DNA of 64,000 nucleotides from Mauremys mutica (GCF_020497125.1 NC_059079.1:15767553-15831552); one strand, 5' to 3'. Shown: positions 1 to 12,663, counted from the first letter of the stretch. Made by a program: numbers and translations. Notes: generated from the sequence alone by a model not told the origin.

Positions 1-393
1 ATATCTATTAAGGGACACCATCATAGGACCTAACCACATCAGCCACACCATCAGGGGCTCATTCGCCTACCAATCTACCAATGTGATATATGCCATCATG
101 TGCCAGCAATGCCCCTCTGCCATGTACATAGGCCAAACCGGACAGTCTCTACGCAAAAGAATAAATGGACACAAAAGCCATACATATCAAAATCAAAAAC
201 CAGTAGGAGAGCACTTCTATCTCACTGGACACTCAAAAACAGACTTAAAAGTGGCAATTCTTCAACAACAACAAAAACCTTCAAAAACAGATTTCAACAG
301 GAAACTGCAGAACTGGAATTAAGTTGCAAACCGGATACCACCAAATTAGGCCTGAATAAAGACTGGGAGTGGATGGGTCACTTCAAAAAGTAA
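1..393 (+). pseudogene. 3' end of a Penelope-like element ORF, GIY-YIG endonuclease domain, frameshifted
   Basis: The frame starting at base 2 is open to 322 and enters the window already in progress, so the left part of the element lies outside. It reads NVIYAIMCQQC followed by MYIGQTGQSLRKRINGHK. A CxxC pair, then Y-I-G-Q-T, then R..R...H is the pattern of the C-terminal GIY-YIG endonuclease of Penelope-like retroelements, which nicks target DNA. The reverse transcriptase part is absent. The frame stops early after KLQNWN, while the next frame continues as ETAELELSCKPDT to GLNKDWEWMGHFKK and stops at 391-393. That second stretch looks like the authentic C-terminus, so I infer one frameshift around 270-310 and a dead copy. 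The domain assignment is by motif only. Confidence 0.75.
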
Positions 394-617
394 TTTTCCC
401 TCTGCTGATAATCACACCTTCTTGTTAACTGTTGGAAATGGCTGACGTTCACCTTGATTGCATTGGCCTTGTTAGCACTACAAAAGTAATTTTCCCTCTC
501 TTGATATTCACCCCTTCTTGTCAACTATTGAGAATAGGCCACTTACACCTTAACTGAATTGGCCTCATTAGCACTGACCCCTCCCACTTGGTAAGGCAAC
601 TCCCATCTTTTCATGTG

Positions 618-620
<3 letters not shown>

Positions 621-669
<49 letters not shown>

Positions 670-670
670 C
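621..670. repeat. (TA)n followed by (CA)n microsatellite
   Basis: About 19 TA units run directly into about six CA units inside the PLE tail. It is expected to vary in length between individuals. Confidence 0.95.
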
Positions 671-753
671 GCTTACTGTATTTTTCACTCCATGCATCTG
701 ATGAAGTGGGTTTTAGCCCATGAAAGCTTATGCCCAAATAAATGTGTCAGTCT

Positions 754-955
754 AATAAAATATAATAATAATTGGAGATATACCAATCTCCTAGAACTGG
801 AAGGGACCTTGAAATGTCATTGAGTCCAGCCCCCTGCCTTCACTAGCAGGACCAATTTTTGCCCCAGATCCCTAAGTGGCCCCCTCCAGGATTGAACTCA
901 CAATCCTGGGTTTAGCAGGCCAATGCTCAAACCACTGAGCTATTCCTTCCCCCAA
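754..955 (-). mobile_element. tRNA-derived SINE (turtle pol III SINE type), minus strand
   Basis: Read on the minus strand, the element begins 'gaaggaatagctcagtggtt' and carries an A box (TAGCTCAGTGG, revcomp of about 931-942) and a B box (GAGTTCAATCC, about 889-899) at tRNA-like spacing. A tRNA-unrelated body and an AT-rich tail ending near 754 follow. The head is the internal pol III promoter. I recognise the family as the cryptodiran tRNA-derived SINE from memory. It lies inside the 3' tail of the PLE, so it inserted later. I could not fix its target-site duplication. Confidence 0.8.
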
Positions 956-1043
956 AGTGCCACAGGACTCCCTGCAAGTCTCTAAGATGCCACAGGACTC
1001 CTTGTTTTTGCTGATACAGGCTAACACAGCTACCTCCTGAAAC

Positions 1044-4000
1044 CTTTGAAGAAAAGGTAGATAGAGCACTGTTGGATTCTTCAGTTATTTGCAACTTCCT
1101 CCCCCCCTGTAAATAAATCTCTTACACTCTTCTTACAAGATTTGTCCCTGCCATGTTATCTATTTTAATGCCTTATTAACTAGCCCAGACATCTCATCTG
1201 CTTTTACTGTAGCCATATGTGCTTCAGCTCATGTCGCTGTGACTGCAGAAGCCACAAAAGATTGTGTGTTTTCACCACACAGCAGTATGGAACTTTGACG
1301 CCTAACTCTCACTCTCCATCTAAGCTCTAAATTTTTGCACAGCTCTATTAATAAACTGCTCAGGTTTTTTTAGTTGAATTTAACCTCTCCTTACCCCGTT
1401 CACAGGCACTTTTTGAGTTCACCTCTTTGCTCAGACAATGTCCAAAAATGTTACCTTCCTCTCCACTCCAGAGTTCATTACCAACTATGCGACTGCTATT
1501 AGCATGGATCTCCAAGGGACTGACATTATCCCACATGGCCTGTGCCTTTTCCAGTGGCCTTGGGAGAATTATAATCCCCTCCTGAATGCACAGTTCATCT
1601 TGTTCATGAACCTGTTTTCTTAAAGTCTGTACATTCATTAAGCTTATTATCTTTAATTTTGGGGACATCAGATTTAGAGGACTCTGGGTGCATTAGCAAA
1701 ATAAACTTAGAACCACGGGGCTAGATTTGTGTCAATTTACATGGTGATTCGTTTGCTGCTACAGTTACAGCTAAATTCCAGATAAGGCACAAGAGAGTTA
1801 AGGATGAACAAAGCAGTTTGGCTAGAATAAGAACTGACCTGAAGCTTAACCCAACAGGGAAACAGAACCAGACAACCTCTTCTGAGGGCCACAAATGTCT
1901 GGTTAATCTTTATTTTCTCATTAGTTTTAATTGCCACTGTACTGCCAGGTTTCAGCCAGGCCTGAACTAGAGGCAGGGGGAAAGGGAAAGCTATGAGACA
2001 GGCTGTTTTTTGGGTGCTTCTTGCCCATCCAGAGTTCCCACAAGGAAAGCCAGATCCAAGCCCAGTTTTATATGAGAAAAGTTTGGACAAGCATCCAGTT
2101 TTTGGGTATTTTGCCCAACTAAACCTCTGAGCCACTTCAGTCTTGACCATCGGGAGAGAAAATAAATTCCAAGAGAAAGATGTCTTTTGCATAGACACCT
2201 GCCAGCTAGTGGGCATAGATCCCTATTATATGCCATTATATTAGGGCACTGGTTCAGCATTCGTTTCCAAGTATTTCTAGAGCTCTTATCACCTTTGTAC
2301 TGACTAAAAAGCGAAACACCACCTACCGAATCAGCAACTCTTCCTTCAGTGCCTGGGTTTTCCTTGGTCTCCCATCCAAGCTGAACAAAAATAACTTAAA
2401 GGGCCAGATCCTTAGCTGGTATAAACTCACATGGCTCTTTGAAGCCAGTGGAGCTGTGCTGATTTACAACAGCTGAGATTTTGAGCCATCATTGAACTCC
2501 TGAGTGATCTATGTTTTGTCTCCTAATCCAAATCCATACACTAGATCATCCCTGTTGTACAGTTGTATTAGCCTTTTCCAACCTTAACTTCCACAATGGA
2601 TATGTTTTGCATATATGTGGGGCATGCTATATTTTCATCAATGGAAAGCAGCACATCATTTACTTATGTGGGTGGGAGTGGTTTTTGTCAAGTTCACTCT
2701 TGCATGCTCAATTATGGCTCTTTTTTCAACTCAGACTATTTTGCATAAGATTTGGATTGTCTATCTATCGTCCACCCCCTGCAAAAGAAAGCGGAAGTGT
2801 TAGAGCACATTTAAAGTATTCACATCTAAGAAGAGTCAATACCATCACCCATAGTCCTACATTTTGATAAGTACCAACTTGTGTCACTAATGCTGCTAAC
2901 TATATACTAACTTATTTTGCGCAGATATTTTCTGACTCTGACTGGTTGAACTATTGCATCCAGTAATTCTCCTTATTGTTATTCATACTTCTGCAAAAGA
3001 GTCCAAAGCTCCACTTGCTGTGTGAGAATACGCATGCACCATGCTTCTTAAAACTTGACAGTAAAAAAGAAACTGTAGGAAATAAAATTGTTTTATCTGG
3101 ACAAGTGGTTACATAAACCATGCTTCCTTGTAGAACTGGCAAGTGTGTAGCACTATAGTATTCATGTATGTTCTTGGAGTAATTTTGCAATGTACTTTGG
3201 GCAGCAAAGTTAAAGCTCTCTGCTGCCAATATTCTATTGCTAGTGTCAAACAATATTTAGGCTCTTGTCTAATTTCAGTGCCAGCAAACTTAGTTTCTGG
3301 CACTACTAAAGTAACAATACGTCAGTAAGACCATTAACCTTTGCTAGCAGATTTGCTCAGCTCTGAAGTGGATATTATTTATCAAGCAATACACAGTGCA
3401 AATAATGTTAGCAGATTTGATCACCTCTATTTTCCTTCTTTTGCTGAATATATTGAATGTAATGCCTCTACTCTTCTGCATAAATAGGGATGGATATTGA
3501 TAATACTTAATACTAGATATGTCACAGAAGGCAAAACGGCCCTACTTCAGATCTAGGAAAAATAAAAATAAAATATTAGTAGATATTCTAATTCTGTCTT
3601 CACTGAGCTACAAACCAAATGATTTTTACTATAGCTGGTCAAAAAATCTCTGTTGCAACAGTTTTTCAATGGAAAATGACTTTTGCAACAAAATGAAGAT
3701 TTGAGAAAAATTCCCTATATGGCAAAAACATTCCAGTTTTAGGTAGGGGAACCCTTGAAAAACTTGAAAACTGAAAACATTTTGCTTTTCAATTCAAACA
3801 AAAAAACACAAATTTTGATAAAAAAAATATTTTAACTAAAAAAATTTCAGGGAGGTACAAGGGGGTTGGGGGGCAGAATGACTTCCCAACCAGCTTGATA
3901 TTTTACCCAAAACCCCAACAACTCCACCCTACTTCTCAACATAGCTCTTTGGTGAAGAATCATATTATTGTTTTCTTCAAATTTTACAACTCTTCTTTTA

Positions 4001-7000
4001 CTATCAACTGTCCTTGATTTTTTTGTAATCATGTTTATTCACCTACTTGCTAAAATACATATAAAAAGTCATTAATTCACAATGGGTCTCCCGGACATCA
4101 ATATGAATTAGCAAGGGATTACTGTACTGATAGTGAGGACAGGGCTGGCACTCAGAGCTTAGTGGAGCTATACTTATTTACACAGCTGAGGTTCCTTTCT
4201 CTGCCTCTCAAAGAATACAGTACAGATCAGATCCTGGGCAGCAGTTCAGGAGCAGGGGGCTGTACAAAGTTATATCTATATAATTTATATATAAATACAA
4301 CCATCATAATAATTTTACTCACATAGAGGCACCCAGCAACAATGTCCTCTTTCCCTGCTTCTATCTCTTTTATTCTTGGGACCACCAGCTATGGCAGTCA
4401 GAGTAGCTGATAACACCAAAGAAATCACAGTGCCTGGATGGACAGTCCTAAGCAGAGGTCAAGTTTCCATGTGGCAGGCAAGGCCCTGTGCCTCACAGTT
4501 CCCTCTTTTGTCAGAGCCCCTTCACAGCACACACAACCTCCTCCTCCAATGTCCTATTTGACCACCTACACCCTGAAATATTAACTGTGGGACTCTAAAG
4601 AGCCCCGCCTTTCTTGCTCCTTGATGAAAGCCTTCTGACTTCCTACCCACCAGTAATGGCAAGGGCCTTGACACACACTCCTAATGGCATCCCAACATCC
4701 CTAACCTTCCAGATGCACTGGGCCTGATTCTGATCTCACTTATACCAGAGCAAAATCAAGATGAAGTCCATTCAAGTCAAGCAGCCTGGTTCAAAATATG
4801 GACGTACACCTTTAAGCAGCATATGTACAGAACAAAATGTATTAAAGACATCAATATTTATAGAACAGGTAGAATTCATACTATGCTTGTTATTTGTCAA
4901 AATAATCTTGATTTCAACTTGATATCCAAAACAATGAGGACTAAAGCTGGGACCAGCTCCTCCTTAAATCAGGTTAAAAGACAACATATTACCGTGCCAA
5001 CAAAAGTAAAGTTATCACATAAATGAATCCTAAGGGATATCCCTATGTATCGAATCTCTGTCAATTCTAAGCATATACTGAAAATCTCTAACACTACACA
5101 CATCACTGAATAGCCAAGGGGCATAACTTTGTCGAAGTAATTTTGTCCTTCAGAGCAGAGTACTAATTGTTCAGAAGTCCTCTTGGTGAATTATGCTAAA
5201 AGTAAATTAATTAGTGACTCAATCTCCAGTTTTCCAAACAAAACATCAGATTAGAACAGTGGGCCAGAGATAGACCACTCTGACATAGGATATGTTATCT
5301 TACATAAGGGACAGGCTAAAAGATTCCTCTTATACAGACTCTTCTGGATTCATTTTGGAAAGTGTTGGGATTTACATATTTAGAGTCTGATCTTGTGTTG
5401 GTTGAAGTCAGTGGGAACTCTACTATTAACTTCAGTGGAAGGAAGTTCATGCCCTTACTGGGAAAGAATTTGCTACTGGGGTATTTAATGCTTCTAGAAC
5501 AAAGCCTGAAACCAGGCAGAACTCACTAAGCCTCTAATTTTGTTACAAACCCGAAACTCTGAGCATATTTGCCAACCAGGGCAAGCATTTTGATTTGAGC
5601 TTAGGCCAAATTTTCAAAAAACCTCAGCCACCTCAAGGTTTCATATGGTTGCAGTTTCAGCCTGGATGAGTTTCACTTTGAGGTTTCATTTTAATTCAAA
5701 GCAAAATAACTCAAAGAAAAAACGTAATTGGGGTAAACTCACACAAACCAGGGCAAATTAAAAAAGACTATGCTAACCCGGGAGACTTAAAACATGATTC
5801 CCCCTATGCATTAACCCTGCCTAGATTGGGCAAAGAGGTTGTGGTTGACATCTTGTTCGCTAATATACCATGATTTTGATCCTAGTCTAGTCACAGGTTA
5901 ACACATGCTGATTGTGCTTAAACCTAGGCTCCCCCAGCTAGGCTTAATGACAACCAACTAATATGTATTAAACGGAGATCACCTCAATCTACACAGGGGC
6001 AAAATCACTGTGGAAATCATATCAGCTAAAACAATGCCAACCACTGGTGGATCCTGAGACGCTATGGAATTCCAGCAAAAATTGTTAATTTGATAAAAGC
6101 TTTGTATGACCAGACGATGCATGCTTTGCTGTATTTTTAAGTGAGACATACCAGATAGACAATACTTTTTCCCCCAAATGGGCCAGCTAACAAAGACATT
6201 TTAATGCAAATATCTGCTTAATGTGTGTTTTGTTGATTGTTTAATCCCATCGTTAAACACTATTTTAAATGTAAAGAGAGAAGCAATCATTCCAGGCTCA
6301 TTTTCCAGCTCAAGCCTCCTTCCCGCATCACCAAAGAGAAGGGGAAGTTTGCTGTTGATTTTAACGAGAGCAGGTTAGAGCTCATAAACCTTTTTGCCTG
6401 TAAGCCTGCACCCTCTTCTTGGAATATTACATTAGGGTAATCAGAGCAGTCACTTTTATTACATGTTCTAAAGGCAGCCAAAGAGGGGGGAAAAATCGTC
6501 ATTGTTTGATATTCCAGCTCATAGTTCTGGGAACAAAGATGTACGGACACTAGAATTGTACAGAGCAGACGGGGGATGCGCACAGGGGGCCTGATTCTGC
6601 AACATGCTGAGCATTTCTTGCAAGGTGGTGAGTGCCTTCAACTCCATTGGCTTCAGTTGGAGTGAACGGTTCTAAGCAACCCCTAACATTCAGCCCTCAT
6701 CAAAAAAATTTCAAGGAAGACTAAGTATAATTTAATCTATTACATGATTGTGCAAAAATTACTTAACCACATCAAAGCAGCAGTGGCATCATATTCTGAG
6801 AACAAACGTTGCAAAACAGTTCTCAAATACAAAATGCAATCTTACAGGTGATTTAATCAGGGGAATGCATCACAGAATATATGTTTCATTTATGTCTCTA
6901 AGATCAAAACAATGGAACCATTATCAGAGACAGAAATGTTAGAACCATTTTCCTTATTAGCTCTGGTCATTAAAGGGACATTTAGCCATCAAGCAATTTT

Positions 7001-8548
7001 TACTCTTTATTTTTTTTAAATCAAAGTTCTTCTGAAAAGAATCCTTACTAAAAATAGAGGGAGCCATTTTCAAAGGGTCAGGAGAAATATTTTTAAAGAA
7101 TAAATTGCATAGGTGTCTTTCATGCCAATTGCATTATTTTCTTTTGAATAAAAAAAAAGTTCCAACCCAAACTTTTCCCATTTCCTCTTCTCAAACTTGA
7201 ATATTTTATGATACTCAATAGAGAAGTGATAGCGTGCTCATCTCTAGCTCAGAGTAATATAACTCTCTACCACTGTTTTAATTTTATTTAGTGGTTCAAA
7301 TGTACAAAGGTTCAGTTGGTTAGTTCAGATAGACCCAAATATGTTTGAATACCTACCTGTATTGTTACCTCTTTTCAATTGAGCTGGCTAGTCAAAGTTC
7401 AGGACCTTGTAGGTTGTTCCAGTTGGAAGTAGAAATTGATGATAGAGTCTGGTATTTTCTTGGATGCGATCTTGTTCATTTACATGGAATGCACTAAGTC
7501 ATGCTTCTCTGCAGGCAGAAGAAACCAAAAACAAAAGGAATAGTTTCATAGCTTTCAGTCCCACATTTCTTTAAGCCAGTACCCCAACCCAGAACTTAAC
7601 CCCTCTCTCTCTAGACTTCTCCCAGGGCAACACCCTTCTTAACGGCAGCACCTTAGCCTTCCTGTTTTGCCTCTCAGTTTCTCATCTGTCCCCCCATGCC
7701 CCAACTAGTCTTTGCCATGCCCACAGACACATACCTCCACCTTGTCAGAACAATAGGTAGAAACCTCAACCCACATGGTGTTTCTTTTTGGACATCAGGC
7801 CTTCTTTTAGGTGTGGCTCTCTTACAGCTATCTTAAATGAACACTGCATTCACACGCATCAGTTTCAATGAGATCTTAACTCAACCCATAACAAGGTTTA
7901 ACCTAGCTCATAACAGTTCTTTATCCAAATTATCCAATCCAATTAAAGCTGGAAAAATTGACAGAAAAACTCTCAAGACCACGCTTTCTTGAGTGATTTT
8001 TGTTAATACCATTTCAGAAAGGCTCCACATATTATGAAAACAACTTTTCATAATACAATTGTCTTTTTGTTTTGCGTAGGCTGTATGAACCTGATTCTGT
8101 GATATGGGAAGGAATGCTCCGTGCAAATCCAGAGGATAGGGATTTATGTCACATCCTTAATTACTATTTGCTCTCCCTGGATTCTGGGGCCATTTTAACT
8201 TTGTGTTCACTGTCAAGAGCACCAGTGGAATATTCTGGCAGCTGGGGAAAGCAGGATTGCCCTTTTCCCAGCCATATCCTCTGGATGGGCATCTGGAGAG
8301 AGATGGTCTGATACTCCCCATTGCCTGTGTCTGATCATTCCAGTCAGACAAATTCACTCAGTTACTTAATCATCAGATCCATCTCAGATGCCAGAAATAC
8401 CCCATAAACCATTAATCATTAAGGGTCCATTGCACTGTTATTCATGTTATATAAGCTGAAGGACCTGGAACTGCCTTTGAAGCTTCACTTAGAGGCTTTC
8501 TGAGATGAAACTGAAGAGATTGATTTTAAGTGGCTGAAAGGGGGGGTT
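1044..8548. other. Non-coding interval, no gene seen
   Basis: No open frame here shows a recognisable domain or exon pattern. Stretches around 3620-3860 ('agctggtcaaaaaatctc', rich in short A/T runs) and 5560-5720 look like old, AT-rich interspersed repeats I cannot name. Short fragments of the 'ggccagattctg...agtcaatgg' inverted-repeat family appear around 2401-2486, 4728-4790, 5384-5462 and 6590-6690. The rest looks unique. Confidence 0.5.
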
Positions 8549-8620
8549 GTAGTATATAGGAATAGGGTAGTACCCCTTTAAATAGATAGTGACTGCCTCT
8601 ATTCTATTCCTATACACTAC
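8549..8620. repeat. Hairpin-forming inverted repeat
   Basis: Arms 8549-8565 (gtagtatataggaatag) and 8604-8620 are reverse complements at 16 of 17 positions, around a 38-bp loop. It may be a very small MITE. I see no target-site duplication I would defend. Confidence 0.6.
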
Positions 8621-8922
8621 TGTAGTCATGGATGGAAAAGGCTGAGTAACCCAGCCATACTTTTCTACACCTGTGCAGTATATGTTTGTTGGGAGAGGAG
8701 ATAATCATGAAATAAAAAGCTGGAGTTAGGCCCACACCCATCTCTGTTTAAAAGAGGAACTTTTGTTCTCTTTGGAACTCTTGTTCTATGGTGTCCCTGG
8801 TACTCATGTTAGGCAGGAGATGCTGAATGCTTCCATGTCCTCCTACTACTGAAATGAATAACAAAGCTCCTATAGACTTCCATGGGAGCTGAAAGCACAC
8901 AGCAGATTGCAGAATTGGGCCC

Positions 8923-9584
8923 TGTAGCGGAGTGATTACCCGCTCCTGCCCTGTGGGGCTTGAAACAGCCCAGGAGAGGGCTGGGGCTGGGGCAAGAAGC
9001 CTGGGCTGACTGGGGAAAGTAGGCTCAGCTGTGGCCATGCCCCAATCAGGCCCAGCTGGCCCCTGTAAAAGGCTGTGAGCCAGAGGCCCAGGCAGTCTTC
9101 CTCTGCCTAGAGAGGGAGAAGGGCCTGGCTGCAGGGAGCTAGACACAGGGTACCTGAGTGAAGCAGGGCTGGGGAGCTCCTGCCTGGAAAGCCCCAGGCT
9201 GTGGCCTAGCATAAGGCCAAGAGGTACTGGGGGTTGCAGGGGGTAGGCAACGGCAGCAGGTCCAAACCCTTTTGCCTATGATGAGTGGCTGATACTGCAG
9301 TCTGCCCCAGTGAATGGGGGCTAGATGGAGACTGGGCCGTAGCCATATACTGAGGTAAAGTGGGGATAGTGGGTTGGGGGTTCCCCAGGGAGGGGATACC
9401 CAGATTGGTGGGGTACTGCCAGGGGGCAGCACCCCAGTTAAAGGGGCACCTCGGTCCAGGGAGGGACACGGGGACAGAGGACAGGTGGCTCACTGGCCTA
9501 CACAGGGCGCGCCTGGCTGGTAGTGAGCTAATTCCCAGAAGTCACCAGCAGGAGGTGCCGCAGGGATGAGTCCACTTGTCTACA
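8923..9584. mobile_element. Solo LTR of an LTR retroelement, 662 bp
   Basis: The element starts TGTAGCGG and ends TGTCTACA, giving the canonical TG...CA ends and a TGTAG/CTACA terminal inverted repeat. It is flanked by the exact 5-bp duplication GGCCC at 8918-8922 and 9585-9589. It is much more GC-rich than its surroundings. No gag or pol sequence adjoins it, so it is a solo LTR left by recombination. A weak TATA-like 'tgtaaaagg' near 9064 suggests the promoter reads along the + strand, but this is uncertain. A 5-bp TSD fits Gypsy-type or several ERV groups, and I cannot choose between them. Confidence 0.75.
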
Positions 9585-9589
9585 GGCCC

Positions 9590-10445
9590 TTAAAGCTTTC
9601 AGATGGGTGGTGTTTGCTTTGCTGGGACAGGAGGTTACAGGCTTTTGTTAAGAACCTTCTCATTCCTTGATTCCATCTGGGTGCTGCAAAACCACTTCCT
9701 TTAGTAGAGTAAAAATATAAGATCCTATGGTGACATACTGCTTTTGATTAACAACTGACATGGAGTTTGCTTCTTCCAAGAATTAAGTGTAATAGAGTAA
9801 TAATTCTCTACTCAGATGAATAAGGGTTTTTTTTGTTTTTATTCAAACTAATTAAATAAATGTGTTCCTCAGCAAAGCCCTGAAATTCTGGAGTGAAATT
9901 CTGTATCGGAGTTAATATAAACTCCTGAAAATAAGAGCTCATGACAGAAGTGCTGACACAGCCTTAGCTATGGCAACAGAACTATTTGTGCTGCTGCAAT
10001 AAAGATTTGATTGTACTTCAGCCAAGAACACCTTGACAATCTTGTTTGGGCTTTGTGATTAGTTTTTAGCACTAGTATGCCATAGCTCAGTAGAAGTAAG
10101 ACAGTGGGTTTAGCAGAGGTTTTGTGATTACACTGCATGAAGTAATGCTTCTGAAGCAGAATCAGTTTGGGTGCAAATAACAAATGAATTGCCAACGCAT
10201 CTCAGTGGGCAAAGTCAGGACATTGTTGCTCAGATTGTTCTTATTTAAAAGCCCAGAAATCCTTCTTTCGCCCTCCTTCTTTGTTAATGTAACTGGAGGA
10301 AATCAATGATGGTTGCCAACACTACAGAAGCCAATGCCAACAATTTAAAATACAGTATAGCTAAACAGAAGATTAACTCATAATAACCCACATAAGAGAA
10401 AAATCAGGTGGGAGGCTGTTGACATTTTACAATTCTATTTCTGAC
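9590..10445. other. Non-coding interval, nothing recognised
   Basis: There is no exon-like or repeat-like structure that I can support between the LTR and the next MITE. Confidence 0.5.
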
Positions 10446-10447
10446 TA

Positions 10448-10618
10448 CACCTCTACCCCAATATAACACGAATTCTGATATAACACGGTAAAGCAGTGCT
10501 GGGGGGGCGGGGCTGCACACTGAGATGGATCAAAGCAAGTTCGATATAACGTGGTTTCACCTATAACGCAATAAGATTTTCTGGCTCCCGAGGACAGTGT
10601 TATATCGAGGTAGAGGTG
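10448..10618. mobile_element. TA-flanked MITE (Tc1/mariner or pogo/Tigger-like), 171 bp
   Basis: The ends CACCTCTACCCCAATATAAC and, at the right, the reverse complement of CACCTCTACCTCGATATAAC match at 18 of 20 positions. TA dinucleotides at 10446-10447 and 10619-10620 form the expected target duplication. The 'atataacacg/ataacgtgg' motif is repeated inside. It is too short for a transposase, hence non-autonomous. Confidence 0.75.
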
Positions 10619-10620
10619 TA

Positions 10621-11586
10621 TATAAAATTAACAAAGCACTTCTCAGAAAAATAGTAATAGAAGTCTATGAAATATAAAAGTTAGGGGGCAAATTCTGCTA
10701 ACAGTCATACCAGAGTAAATCCAGATTATCTGCTTTGAAGTCAAGTATTTATACTGGTGCAAATGAGAACCAATTCTGTATATAAAGCTAAAGTCCACCC
10801 TTGGGAACACAAGTCTGATTCCATGGGCAGAATTGGGACAGAAAAGTAAAAAATAGTATTGCCATTAAGATATCCATGGTATACCTCACTAATTATCAGA
10901 GCCCAAATATGAACCACAATATGGGCTAAAGATACAAAATGCAAAGAGGAAAACATGCACAGAAAGACTAGAAAAGGGTAGTCTTAACAATGCTGATGAA
11001 TAACTTTCTATAACCTCACCCTCAAATGGCTGTAGCATGTAACAAAGGCCAGTCAGGGTGGAAAGTCCCCCCTACAAAATAGTGCTTTTCAAAGGTGCCA
11101 TTTTTTTTTCCAAAGAGGCTGCCCAGTGCTACAAAAAATAGCATTCTACTCACACAAGGGCAGGCTGAGAACTTGCTGCTGGATTCAAGTACAGCACAAC
11201 AAACGCTGTGTAGCGGGAACTCCCACTGACAAATAGAAAGTGGTGGAGCATGGCTCCATCCCCTAATATTCTGGAATCCCACTTAGGGCCATGGTGATCA
11301 CTTTACTACACCATTCATAGGCTCAAATATTACTACCAGAAATACGCATCGTAGGGACACTCAACCTCAGTTTTGCTCTGGGATTTAAGGAGTCCTGAAC
11401 TGCTTGACCTGGAAATCAATTTTAAAGATCCCTGACTCCCTTTCCTCCACCCCACTCACAAGCTTGACATTTTTCTATCTTTTCCCCCCTTTAAAATCTA
11501 TTAAAAACAACAGGCCCTCTTAGCCCGCTGTGGGGACAAGGAGATACCAATGCTGTCTAATAATGAAGGGAGGGGAAAGCAGAAGA
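10621..11586. other. Non-coding interval, one small repeat fragment
   Basis: A diverged copy of the 'ggcaaattctg...accaattctg' inverted-repeat family lies at about 10686-10782. Nothing else is recognised. Confidence 0.45.
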
Positions 11587-11594
11587 AATGAGCA

Positions 11595-11762
11595 CAGGGC
11601 TGCCCAGAGGATTCAGGGGTCCTGGGGCAAAGCACTTTAGGGGGCCCCTTCCATAAAAAAAAGTGGCAATATTATAGAATACTATATTCTCATGGGGGCC
11701 CCTGCAGGGCCCGGGGCTTGGAGCAAATTGCCCCACTTCCTCCCCCCCTCTGGGCAGCCCTG
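11595..11762. mobile_element. hAT-type non-autonomous element, CAGGGCTGCCC family, 168 bp
   Basis: The terminal inverted repeats are CAGGGCTGCCCAGAGG and its reverse-complement counterpart CCTCTGGGCAGCCCTG. The flanks are the exact 8-bp duplication AATGAGCA at 11587-11594 and 11763-11770, which is the hAT hallmark. The interior has an AT-rich core, 'aatattatagaatactatat'. It is the same family as 44823-44978 and 47019-47311. Confidence 0.85.
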
Positions 11763-11770
11763 AATGAGCA

Positions 11771-12663
11771 AGACAAGATCAGGAAACTGTAGCTGCTAGT
11801 CATGTTTCCCAATTGAGTCAACAGGAGTCGGCCACACTTCATTTTGGCCACTAGTTGGCGCTGTGTGCACCTCTAAATCACAAGCAGGCCCAGAGGCCCA
11901 GGTGATTCAAACTGGAGGCTTCCTAGGGCAAGCACCCTGTGTTGCTGGCTCTCCAGAGGGTCCAGGCTATGGGGGATGATTTCCTCTTTAGGGAAATTCT
12001 TCTCCAGGTAAGACAGTGCACTGCAAGTCTTGAGTTAACCCTTGCAGTGGCTCCCCGCACTCCAGCACTTCTCTGAGTGGCAGACAGCTTTGGCACACCC
12101 AATACTGTGTAGTAATAACTGAGGACTAGATAATGCTGAATTCAACTTAGCGTACAGTAAGGGAGTGTGCCCACAGCTATTGGCCTTCAGGGCTTGCACC
12201 ATATGCCTTCCGCTGGTCCAGGGAGCAGGGCCTCTCTGGAGGTGGATTACACTGTTGTAGTGCAGGGAGAGAGCACTCTCGGAACTTCACTGAGTTCCAG
12301 GTCTGCAAAGGCTGCCCCTTCCTCAGGACACAAGAGGTGTGGCAGTTTGTCGAGAAGGCCAATATGTCTGTTGCTTCAAGGGCAGATATTGGGTGTGCAG
12401 TGCTGATGTGAAACTAGCTGCTAATATCTGGGTTGTACGCAATAGTACTGGGGATGCCCTTGAAAGAAAGAGTTGGGAATTTAAAGATGAGGGTCAATAC
12501 TGTGATTCTTCAAATAAATCTCCACGGCTGATTTGTGTGGTTTGGACCTTTGGGCTTCTGGTCATTAACATGTTGGAACCCCTGATGGGAAACCTCTGTA
12601 GACTGTGAGTGGTGACTCTGGGGTGGGGGGAAAAATGGACTTTGAAGCCCGTCTGGAAGTGAT
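11771..12663. other. Non-coding interval, nothing recognised
   Basis: This is moderately GC-rich sequence with several short overlapping open frames on both strands, none with a domain or splice context. It may include unassigned old repeat. Confidence 0.4.

Larger units (their letters stand above)
1..1043 (+). mobile_element. Penelope-like element (PLE), 3' portion
   Basis: The ORF remnant is followed by a 3' untranslated tail. It holds two diverged copies of an 'agtaattttccctct' segment (about 390 and 485), a TA microsatellite, and the terminal block 'ctgatgaagtgggtttta', 'catgaaagcttatgccca', 'ccacaggactcc', 'gctaacacagctacc', ending near tgaaac at 1043. The same terminal block recurs at 46.2 and 57.2 kb. 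The tail is interrupted by a SINE at 754-955, and 'gccacaggactcc' is locally duplicated just after it (958-994). The 5' part lies outside the window. Confidence 0.8.

Noticed and set aside
889..942. A genuine tRNA gene
   Set aside because: A and B boxes are present but they belong to the head of a SINE with a long unrelated body; there is no intact acceptor stem.
1737..2216. 159-codon minus-strand open frame
   Set aside because: No domain or family resemblance and an overlapping second frame on the same strand. Chance or a decayed repeat.
8748..9212. 154-codon minus-strand open frame
   Set aside because: It is mostly inside the solo LTR and is open because of GC richness. No gag, pol or env similarity is visible.
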